Part shown: positions 25,120 to 33,547 of the stretch, piece by piece
Position numbering within the stretch: position 1 is the first letter of the stretch
How the letters are laid out: the number at the start of each line of letters is the position of its first letter
NCBI GenBank assembly: GCA_004028745.1
Contig: RAZP01000009.1
Span: forward strand, 6,519 to 70,518
Length of the DNA: 64,000 nucleotides
Reading direction: 5' to 3'
From: Prosthecochloris sp.
Lineage (GTDB): Bacteria; Bacteroidota; Chlorobiia; Chlorobiales; Chlorobiaceae
Program-made: the position numbers and the translations under genes
The notes under the pieces: generated by a model
The model's input: only the letters and a program-made list of their open reading frames with translations
Databases searched by the model: none
Told to the model about the DNA's origin: nothing

Positions 25120-25387
25120 GGGCACCTCTATTAAGGGGACCTCTATTAATTTGTTGCGCGCTCCGAATACTTTGTTGGGCGGTACTCGAAATCCTCATGT
25201 ACTAATTAATGATGAACCATTCGACAAACGAGAATGCATAGAGATATCTTGAAGTTTAGCCAGAATTTCGTACATGAACAACGAATCACGATTTTCTACA
25301 ATGGAGTTCTTTGCTTGGGATAAACTGCAAAACCGCAGTGTGTTCCAACTCGCCGGGAAGACACAGAACAAATTAATAGAGGTTCCC
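25120..25387. mobile_element. Composite MITE region (two left ends, one right end)
   Basis: A solo end GGGCACCTCTATTA at 25120 is followed at 25135 by a second end, GGGGACCTCTATTAATTTGT, which pairs with ACAAATTAATAGAGGTTCCC at 25368-25387 (18 of 20). The left part carries the family core (TTTGTTGGGCGGTACTCGAA, ATCCTCATGTAC), but 25204-25366 is unrelated DNA, so this looks like a nested or rearranged pair. No gene in it. Its left end sits immediately upstream of the TPR lipoprotein start. Confidence 0.65.
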
Positions 25388-25552
25388 TTTTGTTGGGGAT
25401 TTTTTACCTATCTTAGGTCATTAATACATTTAACTGTATTGAGCATCCGGCATTGCAGCCCGTTATAGCCGGACGGCCCGAATCAATTGCTCAATTCAGT
25501 ACAGACATAAACTTTTAGACTTTTTATTCTCAGGCACCCTCGTGCCACCAAT

Positions 25553-26887
25553 ATGGATTCCGACATAATAGAACTCTTTATCTTATTCGGTCTGATTCTG
25601 GCTAACGGTTTCTTTGCGATGGCCGAATTTGCAATTATTTCTTCAAGAGAAGCCAAATTACATGAGCTGCGTGATGCAGGCATAAAAAAAGCATCACTTG
25701 TTCTCGAGCTGCTTGAAAACCCCGGCAAATTTCTCTCCGCCATACAGGTAGGCATAACTCTCATCGCTACACTTGCAGGCGCATTCAGTGGTGTGAGCTT
25801 TTCAGAACCTGTCTCGAAACTCATTTCCAGCGTCGAAATCCTCAAACCTTACAGCGAAGAGCTTGCTCTCGGACTGGTTGTCATAGGTGTCACCTACTTC
25901 ACCCTCATCATCGGCGAACTTGCCCCGAAAAAAATCGCTCTGCAACATCCGGAACAGATAGCTGTTAACATTGCACGAATTATCGATATCATCTGCCGGA
26001 TAAGCGCCCCGATAGTCCATCTTATCAATGGCTCAACAAACATCGTTCTCAAAATCATCGGCATAAGAAATATTGAAAAGCCGCTTGTCAGTGATGAAGA
26101 GGTTATGCTCATGATAAAACAGGGCGCAAAGAAAGGCGTTTTTGAATCGGTTGAATATGAGATGGTTTCGAGAATTTTCCGCATGAGCGACAAGAGGGCA
26201 AGTTCCATGATGACGCCGAAAAGCGAGGTCGAATGGCTCGATCTTAACGAGCCTGAAAAGGAATTGATCTCAAAAATGCAGGCAAGCGGCCGTTCACGCT
26301 TCCCGGTTGCCGAGGGAAACCTTGACAATCTGAGAGGTGTCGTCCGCTCACTCGATCTTGTCAACAAACAGTTGCTCGAACCAGGCAATCTTAAGGAAAC
26401 CATCCGCAACGTAATGAAACCACCGCTGTTCGTACCTGAATCCGTTCCTGCCTTCCAGGTACTTGAGCTTTTCAAGGAAAACAGAGCGCATCTTGCACTG
26501 GTAATTGATGAACAGGGCTCAGTCCAAGGCGCCATTACACTTACGGATGTGCTTGAAAGCATCGTCGGGGATATTCCTGCCGATGATCTCGAAGGGAGCA
26601 AAAAAATCGTACGCAGAAGCCAGCGAACCTGGATTATTGACGGCTTGCTTCCCGTAGATGACTTCATTACAGAATTTGATCTTGACAATTTCCTCGACGA
26701 AGAGGATCCCCGCTATGATACCATGGGCGGCTTTCTCATGACCAAGCTTGAGAAGGTTCCCTCAGTCATGGATACCCTGGAATGGCAAAACATGCTCTTC
26801 AAGGTCATAAAAATGAACGGGCAGCGGGTAGGTAAAATCCTGGTGATCTTCGATAACGAAAACTCCAACGGGAAGAGGGATAGTTAA
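25553..26887 (+). CDS. CNNM/CBS transport protein (HlyC/CorC family)
   Basis: The product has 444 residues. An N-terminal CNNM (DUF21) membrane domain of about four helices with LIIGELAPKKIALQHPE leads into two CBS domains (MMTPKSEVEWLDL and NRAHLALVIDEQGSVQGAIT) and a C-terminal CorC_HlyC domain (TWIIDGLLPVDDFITEFDLD). Members are linked to Mg, Co or Na-coupled divalent-cation export. It is often called hemolysin, but haemolysis is not implied. The spacing to ndk is 86 bases. Confidence 0.9.
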   Translation: MDSDIIELFILFGLILANGFFAMAEFAIISSREAKLHELRDAGIKKASLVLELLENPGKFLSAIQVGITLIATLAGAFSGVSFSEPVSKLISSVEILKPYSEELALGLVVIGVTYFTLIIGELAPKKIALQHPEQIAVNIARIIDIICRISAPIVHLINGSTNIVLKIIGIRNIEKPLVSDEEVMLMIKQGAKKGVFESVEYEMVSRIFRMSDKRASSMMTPKSEVEWLDLNEPEKELISKMQASGRSRFPVAEGNLDNLRGVVRSLDLVNKQLLEPGNLKETIRNVMKPPLFVPESVPAFQVLELFKENRAHLALVIDEQGSVQGAITLTDVLESIVGDIPADDLEGSKKIVRRSQRTWIIDGLLPVDDFITEFDLDNFLDEEDPRYDTMGGFLMTKLEKVPSVMDTLEWQNMLFKVIKMNGQRVGKILVIFDNENSNGKRDS

Positions 26888-26973
26888 GGCTTCCATATTC
26901 AGCCAACATTACGTATCTTCGCTCACAAATTCATGCGTAATGGCCTATTCCTACAATCAAAAAAAATATACCG

Positions 26974-27399
26974 ATGGAAAGAACGCTTACCATTCTCAAA
27001 CCTGACTGTGTTCGCAAGCAGTTGATCGGTGCGGTAATCGACAGGATTGAACGTGCCGGTTTTCGTATTGTTACCATGAAAAAAACAAAACTGACGAAAG
27101 AAACTGCAGGCGCTTTTTACGCTGTACACCGTGAAAGGCCGTTCTACGGCGAACTTGTCGAGTTCATGTCTTCAGGGCCTTGCGTGCCGATGATTCTGGA
27201 AAAAGAAAACGCTGTGGAAGATTTTCGTAAACTTATCGGGGCAACCGATCCTGCTGAAGCCGAAGAGGGAACTATCCGTAAACTTTATGCTGACAGCAAA
27301 GGCGAAAACATCGTCCATGGTTCTGACTCGGATGAAAACGCACAGATTGAATCCTCGTTTTTCTTCTCCACCGAAGACGCCGTCCGCGTCAATAATTGA
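26974..27399 (+). CDS. ndk: Nucleoside diphosphate kinase
   Basis: The product has 141 residues and exchanges the gamma phosphate between nucleoside triphosphates and diphosphates. ERTLTILKPDCVRKQLIGAV is the family start, FMSSGPCVPMILE follows, and the phosphorylated His lies in ENIVHGSDSDENAQIE. Length is normal. It has its own small transcription unit, followed by a repeat-rich 384-base gap. Confidence 0.96.
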   Translation: MERTLTILKPDCVRKQLIGAVIDRIERAGFRIVTMKKTKLTKETAGAFYAVHRERPFYGELVEFMSSGPCVPMILEKENAVEDFRKLIGATDPAEAEEGTIRKLYADSKGENIVHGSDSDENAQIESSFFFSTEDAVRVNN

Positions 27400-27783
27400 C
27401 TTGCTTCAAAAACTGTTGTTGAATTGTAGGGGCGGACCCCTGTGTCCGCCCGATATGGTACTCCGGTCATTCCCGTGCTTGCCTGTGAAATAGATACTCA
27501 AGATTTCACGGGGCTTACACGGGAATCCATTGCTTTTTCAAAATCCAAATATCCATTTCACGGGGTTGATGCGGCACCCATCATTTATTCACGGTTAAGT
27601 TTATTCAATTACGAGTACCGCTACGCTGAGTACGAGTACGAGTACGAGTACGAGTACGAGTACGATCATAACATAACTCATAAGCACCCTGCCAACTCTG
27701 AAGACTGCTTACTTATACCGCACTGCGGGCGAAAAATTCTTCGCCCCTACTCCTGCTATCCAGCCATCAAGCCATTTTACTTT
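27400..27783. other. Gene-free gap with several palindromes
   Basis: This gap between ndk and the convergent carboxypeptidase gene holds no credible gene. It contains a hairpin GGGGCGGACCCCTGTGTCCG (27429 onward), a nested palindrome at 27469-27526 (outer arms ATTCCCGTG/CACGGGAAT, inner CCTGTGAAAT/ATTTCACGGG), a hexamer tandem repeat at 27628-27663 and a short GGGCGAAA...TTCGCCC hairpin near 27728. These may act as bidirectional transcript ends. Confidence 0.7.
27628..27663. repeat. Hexanucleotide tandem repeat (GAGTAC)6
   Basis: Six perfect tandem copies of GAGTAC, with a degenerate GAGTACCGCTACGCT just upstream. The array is non-coding and could vary in copy number between strains. Confidence 0.9.
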
Positions 27784-28716
27784 TCACTGAAGTGTACCAC
27801 CCTTAAGCATAAGCGGCTGAGCCTCCTGCCTGTTTTCCGGGCGATATGAAACCCTTCCCTGTTCATTTCCCTCAAACGCTTGTTCAAACATTCTCTCTGC
27901 AAATTCCCAGCGCTTTTTCCCGGCCCCGAGCATAACCAGCACCATATCATTGTTTTCTTTTTTAGCCCTGGCAATAAGGCACTTGCCTGCCTTCAAAGTA
28001 TACCCTGTCTTTATACCAACAGCGTACTGATAATTCTCAAGGAGTTTGTTGCTGGACTTGAGTGAATATTTCTTTTTTGATTTCCGGTCATAGAACGAAA
28101 CCGAATCAAGTGCGGCAATACGGTTGAAAATCTCGTTGCCGATCGCATATTCGGTAAGCAACAACAGATCATCCGCGGTCGAGTAATGCCCTGCGTACAG
28201 ATCCCTGTCATAACCTGCGGGATTGGTGAAATGCGAATCTGTCATCCCGATCTTCTTTGCAATGCGGTTCATTATCCCGGCAAAATCTTTGACACTCCCG
28301 CCAAGGTAAATCGCTATGGCGAAAGCGGCGTCGTTGCTCGACCGCACCATCGACGCTTTTACCAGATCCACAAGGCGTATTTTCTCACCAACATCAAAAC
28401 CTGCTTTGGCTGGCTCCACTGCTGCTGCCTCTTTCGGAATTTCAACAACATCACCAAGCTTGCCGCTCTCAATTGCGATGATTGCGGTAAGTATTTTCGT
28501 CAGGCTCGCCGGCTGAACACGCGTTGCGGTATTTTTGGACATGAGTACCTCCGATGTGCTCATGTCCTTGAGGATGTAAGAATTAATTTCCTGTTCGAAA
28601 TTCAGGCTGTCCTGTTCCGTGTTCGGCTTTGCGTAAGAAAAAGGCAGCACGGTAAACATCAGACTCGCAAAAAACAGGAAAAGGAAAATAACACGTACTG
28701 CTGTGGATTTACTCAT
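27784..28716 (-). CDS. dacA: D-alanyl-D-alanine carboxypeptidase (DacA/PBP5-like)
   Basis: The product has 310 residues. A signal peptide (about residues 1-29) is followed by the penicillin-binding catalytic domain with SxxK in VQPASLTKILTAI, SxN in MVRSSNDAAFAIA and KTG in YAVGIKTGYTLKAGK. It trims the terminal D-Ala from peptidoglycan stem peptides in the periplasm. The C-terminal PBP5 beta domain and membrane-anchoring helix of the enterobacterial enzyme are absent, so it should be soluble or held by partners. Symbol by family only. Confidence 0.85.
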   Translation of the reverse strand: MSKSTAVRVIFLFLFFASLMFTVLPFSYAKPNTEQDSLNFEQEINSYILKDMSTSEVLMSKNTATRVQPASLTKILTAIIAIESGKLGDVVEIPKEAAAVEPAKAGFDVGEKIRLVDLVKASMVRSSNDAAFAIAIYLGGSVKDFAGIMNRIAKKIGMTDSHFTNPAGYDRDLYAGHYSTADDLLLLTEYAIGNEIFNRIAALDSVSFYDRKSKKKYSLKSSNKLLENYQYAVGIKTGYTLKAGKCLIARAKKENNDMVLVMLGAGKKRWEFAERMFEQAFEGNEQGRVSYRPENRQEAQPLMLKGGTLQ

Positions 28717-28823
28717 AGTTCTTCAAGACATCATCAGTTTTCACAATCTTATCAATAGTCACGAAGGCGAAAATCATCAATTTTTTTAATGTAACAAAAG
28801 AAAAAACAGCCTGGCAATATCAC

Positions 28824-29978
28824 TTAATCCCGTGTGTCATCGCTACCCTCTGAATCAATACAGGGATCAGGATTTTTCAGTGTGTTGAGATACTCCTTGA
28901 AAGTTTCCCCATAAATCTCCCACACGGTAATAAACAGGGCAGCGATAACAGGACCGACAATGAAACCTGCTATACCAAAGAGGCTTAGACCCCCAAAGGT
29001 ACCGAAGAAGATCAGAAGCTCATGCATTTTGGTATCCCTTCCGACAAGAATGGGCCTGAGAATATTATCGATACTGCTGACCAGCAGGCCGCAAAACAGC
29101 AGCAGGCCTGTTGCGGCGACATATTCCCCGTTCGCATAGAGGTAAACAACCGCCGGTCCCCATACAAGCCCAGACCCTATAACCGGAATGATTGAAAGCA
29201 CCGTCATGACCGCACCCCAGAATACGGCACTCTCGATACCTGCCACCTTCAAAGCAATCCCGGCAAGGGTTCCCTGAATGATGCCGATAACAAAAGTTCC
29301 TCTGATGGTCGCTCTGGTAACCGATGTAAACTTCTCCAGCATACGCGACTGGTCACCCTCACTGAGCGGAAGATAGTAAAGGATTTTCTCAAGAAAGTCT
29401 CTGCCATCCCTGAGGAAAAAAAACATGGTATAGAAAAAAACAAACATCATAAACAGCGTCTGAACCGTTGAGAATGTAAACGATGAGAGATTCTCGAAAA
29501 GGAATGTGCTCATCTTTCCTACCAGCTCGCCGACTCGCTGGAGGATCTCGTCACTGTATTGGCTTATGGTTTCGGAGTATGGCAGTGAACTGAAAAAATC
29601 ATGAAAAGTTGTTGGTTCGTCGAGACGTTCTTCAATCCATGGACCGACAGAACGGCTTACCTTTATCGCTTCTGCTGTGACGATTCCAAGCAGGGTCAAC
29701 AGAGGAAAAATCAAGATGAATGCTATGGAAAGAATGGTCATTGCCGAACTGAGGCTTTTGCGCCCTCTGAACAGGACTTCAAACCATCGGTACAAAGGCA
29801 TTGCAAGTCCCGAAAAAATTGCGGCAATCAGAATAACCATGAGAAAATTGTAAACCATGGACACAAAAATCGCCGAAATCACCAGAACGAAAACCAGGAG
29901 TATGATATTGTTGAGAATCGTTTTTTGCATGTTTGTATCCATCGATAAAAGTGACCGGTGATTCGTCATCACAACCAT
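28824..29978 (-). CDS. AI-2E family transporter (YdiK/PerM-like)
   Basis: The product has 384 residues and about eight membrane helices in the AI-2E/PerM pattern. Features are NIILLVFVLVISAIFVSMVY near the start, a central loop (SETISQYSDEILQRVGELVG), GIIQGTLAGIALKVAGIESA, and SSIDNILRPILVGRDTKMHE followed by GLSLFGIAGFIVGPVIAALF near the end. Despite the name, most members are uncharacterised exporters or Na/H antiporter-like proteins. The start is uncertain: 29978 overlaps rsmE by 10 bases, and ATGs at 29942 and 29930 would still keep every helix. Confidence 0.8.
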   Translation of the reverse strand: MVVMTNHRSLLSMDTNMQKTILNNIILLVFVLVISAIFVSMVYNFLMVILIAAIFSGLAMPLYRWFEVLFRGRKSLSSAMTILSIAFILIFPLLTLLGIVTAEAIKVSRSVGPWIEERLDEPTTFHDFFSSLPYSETISQYSDEILQRVGELVGKMSTFLFENLSSFTFSTVQTLFMMFVFFYTMFFFLRDGRDFLEKILYYLPLSEGDQSRMLEKFTSVTRATIRGTFVIGIIQGTLAGIALKVAGIESAVFWGAVMTVLSIIPVIGSGLVWGPAVVYLYANGEYVAATGLLLFCGLLVSSIDNILRPILVGRDTKMHELLIFFGTFGGLSLFGIAGFIVGPVIAALFITVWEIYGETFKEYLNTLKNPDPCIDSEGSDDTRD

Positions 29979-30715
29979 TCACCCGGCTGTTCACTCACCA
30001 CCAGCTGCGAGCGAACCATGGCAACGGCAAAAATACCTGCTGTTTCCGCACGAAGAGTCGAACCACCCAATGAAATTTCACGAAAGCCTTTTTGGCGGGC
30101 GCTTTCGACCTCATCTTCGGTAAAGCCGCCTTCACCACCAACAATAAACAACACATTTCTGCCGGAAAATGATGCCTCCGGAATTATTTCCGACGTTTCA
30201 TAGGGAATCATTTTTATATCATACCCTTCAAGATGGAGCACTTCATCAAAATGCAGCGGCCCGGTAATGTCCGGTAGATAGTACCTCTTTGCCTGGCGCA
30301 GAGCGGAAACAAGGACTTTTTTCCAGCGTTCCTGCTTCCTGTTTACTTTCTCTGTTTTTGGCAGGGAAACCGTGCGTTCCGTTATCATGGGAATAATACA
30401 GGAAACTCCAAGCTCGGTTGCCTTTTCAAGGAAAAAATCAAACCGCTGTGATGACTTCAGAAGCGACATAGCAACTGTCACTTTTGTAGATGAGGGGGGA
30501 ACATGCCCTCTTTCAACAATTGCCGCTGTAAGCCCGCTTTTGCCGATTTTAGAGATATCAGCGGTTATCGACAACCCTTCACCGTCGGTAACATGAACAG
30601 CCTCACCCACTTTTTTTCTGAGCACCCTGGTAATATGAAAAAATTCCTCTCCTTCGACCGAGAGTGTTCCACCGGAAAGATCAATCAGGGGAGAAGGTGT
30701 ATAAAAAAGGCCCAT
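29969..30715 (-). CDS. rsmE: 16S rRNA (uracil-1498-N3)-methyltransferase
   Basis: The product has 248 residues and is a SPOUT (knotted) methyltransferase. MGLFYTPSPLIDLSGGTLSV leads a small PUA-like domain; KATELGVSCIIPMITERTV and the cofactor knot IVGGEGGFTEDEVESARQKG with SLGGSTLRAETAGIFAV follow. RsmE methylates U1498 of 16S rRNA. I chose the ATG at 30715, which has AGGAA upstream and gives the normal length; an ATG at 30757 would add 14 residues and overlap comF. Confidence 0.92.
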   Translation of the reverse strand: MGLFYTPSPLIDLSGGTLSVEGEEFFHITRVLRKKVGEAVHVTDGEGLSITADISKIGKSGLTAAIVERGHVPPSSTKVTVAMSLLKSSQRFDFFLEKATELGVSCIIPMITERTVSLPKTEKVNRKQERWKKVLVSALRQAKRYYLPDITGPLHFDEVLHLEGYDIKMIPYETSEIIPEASFSGRNVLFIVGGEGGFTEDEVESARQKGFREISLGGSTLRAETAGIFAVAMVRSQLVVSEQPGEWL

Positions 30716-30746
30716 ATTTTTCTGTTCCTGGTATGCTCCACAGGTG

Positions 30747-31433
30747 TCACGCAGCAAGCGCTATGGTTGCCAGAGAGATATTGCCGGCTCCGGCTGCCTT
30801 AAGCGCTTGTATGACAGCGGCGGCCGTCGAACCGGTCGTGAGGATATCGTCAACAAGCAAAATATCTTCCAGTGCAGCATCTCCCGATGGCATAAAAGCA
30901 TCCCTGACGTTGCTCCGCCTTTCCCGAGGCGAAAGACCGGCTTGCGGCCGGGTATATTTCCGGCGAATGACAAGGTCGACCCGCACTTCTTTCTGAAGAA
31001 TTGCAGCCGCAGCCCGTGCAATGACTTCAGACTGATTGTAGGTTCGTTCTACAACCTTTAGCCGATGGAGAGGTACAGGAACAATGCAGCTGAACTCTTC
31101 ACCGGCACCGCATCCGGAGATCATTTCTGCGAGACGCGAGCCGAAAAACTTTCCAAGTCTGTGCACTCCCTCGTATTTCATCGCATGAACAACCTGCTGC
31201 AATCTGTCATTTTTATGGAACCGATACAGCGACCAGACTTCTTGGAGACCATTGATTTTCGGGTAGTTGCGCCTGAAAACTTCCCTGACCGCATAACCGG
31301 CGGCATCAGCATCGGCAAAGGCGTCGAACGATGCAAAACACGCTGCGCAGATATCCCTCTCTCCCGAAGCAAGAAGAGAGTGACATCCCGTGCAAACTCG
31401 GGGATAAAAAAGATGGAGCAACTCGTCAAGCAT
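30747..31433 (-). CDS. ComF-family phosphoribosyltransferase-like protein
   Basis: With the ATG at 31433 the product has 228 residues. An N-terminal zinc-finger pair (RVCTGCHSLL and DICAACFASF) precedes a phosphoribosyltransferase fold with the PRPP loop DILLVDDILTTGSTAAAVI. ComFC proteins act in DNA uptake for transformation in competent bacteria. RERRSNVRDAF is also typical. Longer starts upstream would run into the ROK gene. It lies 10 bases downstream of the ROK gene stop. Confidence 0.87.
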   Translation of the reverse strand: MLDELLHLFYPRVCTGCHSLLASGERDICAACFASFDAFADADAAGYAVREVFRRNYPKINGLQEVWSLYRFHKNDRLQQVVHAMKYEGVHRLGKFFGSRLAEMISGCGAGEEFSCIVPVPLHRLKVVERTYNQSEVIARAAAAILQKEVRVDLVIRRKYTRPQAGLSPRERRSNVRDAFMPSGDAALEDILLVDDILTTGSTAAAVIQALKAAGAGNISLATIALAA

Positions 31434-31443
31434 TACAACCCCT

Positions 31444-32436
31444 TCAAACAATAGAGGAAAAGCACAGGGCCGCCGCCCCGTATACCCCTGCCCTGTTTCC
31501 AAGAGCAGCAGGAACCAGTTCCATGTCATCGTGCATCGACGGAAGCGTTGATTGTTTCATCTGTTCGAATGCAGGAGAAAAAATAAGATCACCTGCACCA
31601 GCTATACCTCCACCTATAACAAACTTACGGATATCCATCAGCGCCACAACACCGGCGAGACCAACCCCCAGTATGGAACCCACCCTGTCCCATACTTCCA
31701 TGGCAATAGGATCACCCTGGTGAGCGGCCTTTTCAAGGGTTCTCGGCGACAGCTCGCAAAGTTCTTTGCCATGGAACTCTTCAGACCATACCTCACGCGG
31801 ATAACGGTGGTAGGTTTCAAGCCCCATGGCGACAATGCCCTTTTTACCGATAAGGCTTTCAACCGAACCTCTTATGCCTGCGTGAACACTCTTCCCGCTG
31901 TAGTCGATTGCCAGACACCCGATCTCACCTGCCGTACCATGTGAACCTCTGTAGAGTTTGCGGCCAAGAATTATCCCGCCCCCCACTCCGGTTCCCAAGG
32001 TTATCATCATAAAATCCCTGAAAGACTTCCCTGCCCCGAAAACCGCTTCGCCACAGGCGGCAATATTGGCATCGTTTTCAAGGATCAGCGGGCTGTACAT
32101 GGCATGATCCCTGACGAGAACATTATGCAGTTCACTCTTTAACGGATATCGTTCCCACCCGGGAAGATTAGGCGGATAGCTGAGGATACCCCTATCACTG
32201 TCGACAGCACCGGGGGCTCCGAGCCCGATCCCTGCAAAAAGTTCTTCTCCGATTTGTTCCCTGAACCTGCTGTACATGGAGAAGACAAGCGATGCAATAT
32301 GCGTCACGATACCTTCAGGCCCGGCTTCGACCTGTGTAGGGTGCCGCTCATGATCCAGCATACCACCCTCTTCATCGATAACGGCAAGTTTAACAGCCGT
32401 TCCCCCAAGGTCTACTCCCAATGCCCAGCGTACCAT
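31444..32436 (-). CDS. ROK-family sugar kinase (glucokinase-like) without the zinc cysteines
   Basis: The product has 330 residues. ALGVDLGGTAVKLAVIDEEG binds the ATP phosphates, GIGLGAPGAVDSDRGILS and LENDANIAACGEAVFGAG (catalytic Asp) follow, and TLGTGVGGGIILGRKLYRG is the second glycine motif. ROK kinases normally carry CxCGxxGCxE; here the equivalent stretch is SGKSVHAGIRGSVESLIGKK with no cysteine, so structural zinc must be missing. Glucose is the likely substrate, which fits glgA elsewhere in the window, but this is family inference. Confidence 0.85.
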   Translation of the reverse strand: MVRWALGVDLGGTAVKLAVIDEEGGMLDHERHPTQVEAGPEGIVTHIASLVFSMYSRFREQIGEELFAGIGLGAPGAVDSDRGILSYPPNLPGWERYPLKSELHNVLVRDHAMYSPLILENDANIAACGEAVFGAGKSFRDFMMITLGTGVGGGIILGRKLYRGSHGTAGEIGCLAIDYSGKSVHAGIRGSVESLIGKKGIVAMGLETYHRYPREVWSEEFHGKELCELSPRTLEKAAHQGDPIAMEVWDRVGSILGVGLAGVVALMDIRKFVIGGGIAGAGDLIFSPAFEQMKQSTLPSMHDDMELVPAALGNRAGVYGAAALCFSSIV

Positions 32437-32470
32437 TTCTTATTCTCTTTTGAGTTGCGAGACATCAACG

Positions 32471-33271
32471 CTACGCCTTGAACGGCCGTATATATTTCCT
32501 TTTTGCGGAACTGTTGCCAAAGAAGTTCAGTATCTCATCTACTTCAGGGGTACGCTCGCACTCCTGCTCCACCTTTTTGAGCGCATTCCCCAGCAGCAGC
32601 CCCGACTGGAATATAATCCTGTATACATAACGGATCCTGTCGATCTGTTCCGAAGAGAAACCTCTCCGCTTGAGCCCTACCATGTTCAGCCCCTCAAAAC
32701 GGAAAACCTCGTGACCGCCCGCCATAACATAAGGAGGAACATCGAGGGAAGCTCTTGATATACCTGCGACCATGGCATATTTACCGATACGGACAAATTG
32801 GTGAACACCGGCAAGGCCACCTACAACAGCGTAATCCTCTACCTCGCAATGGCCGCCGAACTGAACCGAATTCACAATAATCACATGGCTGCCTATGACA
32901 CAATCATGACCTGCATGAACATAGGCCATAATAAGGCTATCTGAGCCGACAACGGTTTTACCGCTTGCCCTGGTACCCCTGTTAAGAGTTACATACTCCC
33001 TGATAACCGTACGGTCGCCGATATGCAGGAAAGTTTTTTCACCCTGAAATTTCAGATCTTGTGGAATAGTTGCAAGGGCCGCACCGGCAAAGACCCGGCA
33101 CTCCCTGCCTAACCGTGCCCCGTCGGCAATCTGCACGTGAGGACCGATCTCGGTTTTGTCCCCGATAACAACGTCATCCTCGATAACCGTATAAGGACCG
33201 ATTGCAACCTCCCTGCCGATCTCAGCCTTCGCACTGACTATTGCTGTCGAATGTATACGAGTGTCCATCAA
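32471..33271 (-). CDS. lpxA: UDP-N-acetylglucosamine acyltransferase
   Basis: The product has 266 residues: a left-handed beta-helix with hexapeptide repeats (IGPYTVIEDDVVIGDKTEIG) and a helical C-terminus. The catalytic His is in MAYVHAGHDCVIGSHVIIVN. LpxA adds the first acyl chain to UDP-GlcNAc in lipid A synthesis; LpxH from the same pathway is also encoded in this window. RSGR-type tail PFKA ends the protein. The upstream gap carries dispersed repeats and a MITE. Confidence 0.94.
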   Translation of the reverse strand: MMDTRIHSTAIVSAKAEIGREVAIGPYTVIEDDVVIGDKTEIGPHVQIADGARLGRECRVFAGAALATIPQDLKFQGEKTFLHIGDRTVIREYVTLNRGTRASGKTVVGSDSLIMAYVHAGHDCVIGSHVIIVNSVQFGGHCEVEDYAVVGGLAGVHQFVRIGKYAMVAGISRASLDVPPYVMAGGHEVFRFEGLNMVGLKRRGFSSEQIDRIRYVYRIIFQSGLLLGNALKKVEQECERTPEVDEILNFFGNSSAKRKYIRPFKA

Positions 33272-33298
33272 TAGCTGTTTTACTCATTCAGTTGTTTT

Positions 33299-33436
33299 AA
33301 TCCTAAATTAAGCGATTGTTCAGGCATCCCGTAACAGGAGAATACAGAAGCAAGAAGCCAGAATGAGAAAAGGTTAGTCATCAAGCCGTTTTAACTTTTT
33401 ACTTTTGAATTTTGACTTTTCTTCCATCTCTTGTCA
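33299..33436. repeat. Dispersed repeat, second copy of the 21863-21917 type
   Basis: 33409-33436 is the exact reverse complement of 21863-21890. The other end, TCCTAAATTAAGCGATTG (33299-33316), resembles the TTGAGCAATAGC-type end and finds an inverted partner CGCTTAATTCAGG at 33545-33557 across the stop of the DUF2723 gene. A MITE is embedded between. No gene. Confidence 0.5.
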
Positions 33437-33439
33437 TTA

Positions 33440-33520
33440 GGGCGCCTCTAATTGTCATGAGCCCCGATTGCGTCGGGATGCAAGGCGAACGGAGCGCAGA
33501 ATAAATAAATCGAGGTGCCC
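33440..33520. mobile_element. MITE-like repeat, short copy
   Basis: GGGCGCCTCTAATTGTCATG at the left and AATAAATAAATCGAGGTGCC plus C at the right enclose the core CAAGGCGAACGGAGCGCAGA. At 81 bp it is the shortest copy and lacks the variable subterminal arms. It lies 27 bases beyond the stop of the DUF2723 gene. Confidence 0.75.
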
Positions 33521-33547
33521 ACCATTTTTCAGGATAACTTGAAACGC

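Noticed and set aside
25274..25468. Open frame of 64 codons crossing the right end of the composite MITE
   Set aside because: It runs through the repeat end and has no family resemblance or ribosome-binding site.
27628..27663. Possible CRISPR-like array
   Set aside because: Perfect 6-bp tandem units without spacers; no cas gene nearby.
27442..27849. Open frame of 135 codons after ndk with a repeated YEYEYEYEYE stretch
   Set aside because: The Tyr-Glu run is the GAGTAC tandem repeat read in frame, and the frame crosses palindromes and enters the opposite-strand carboxypeptidase gene.
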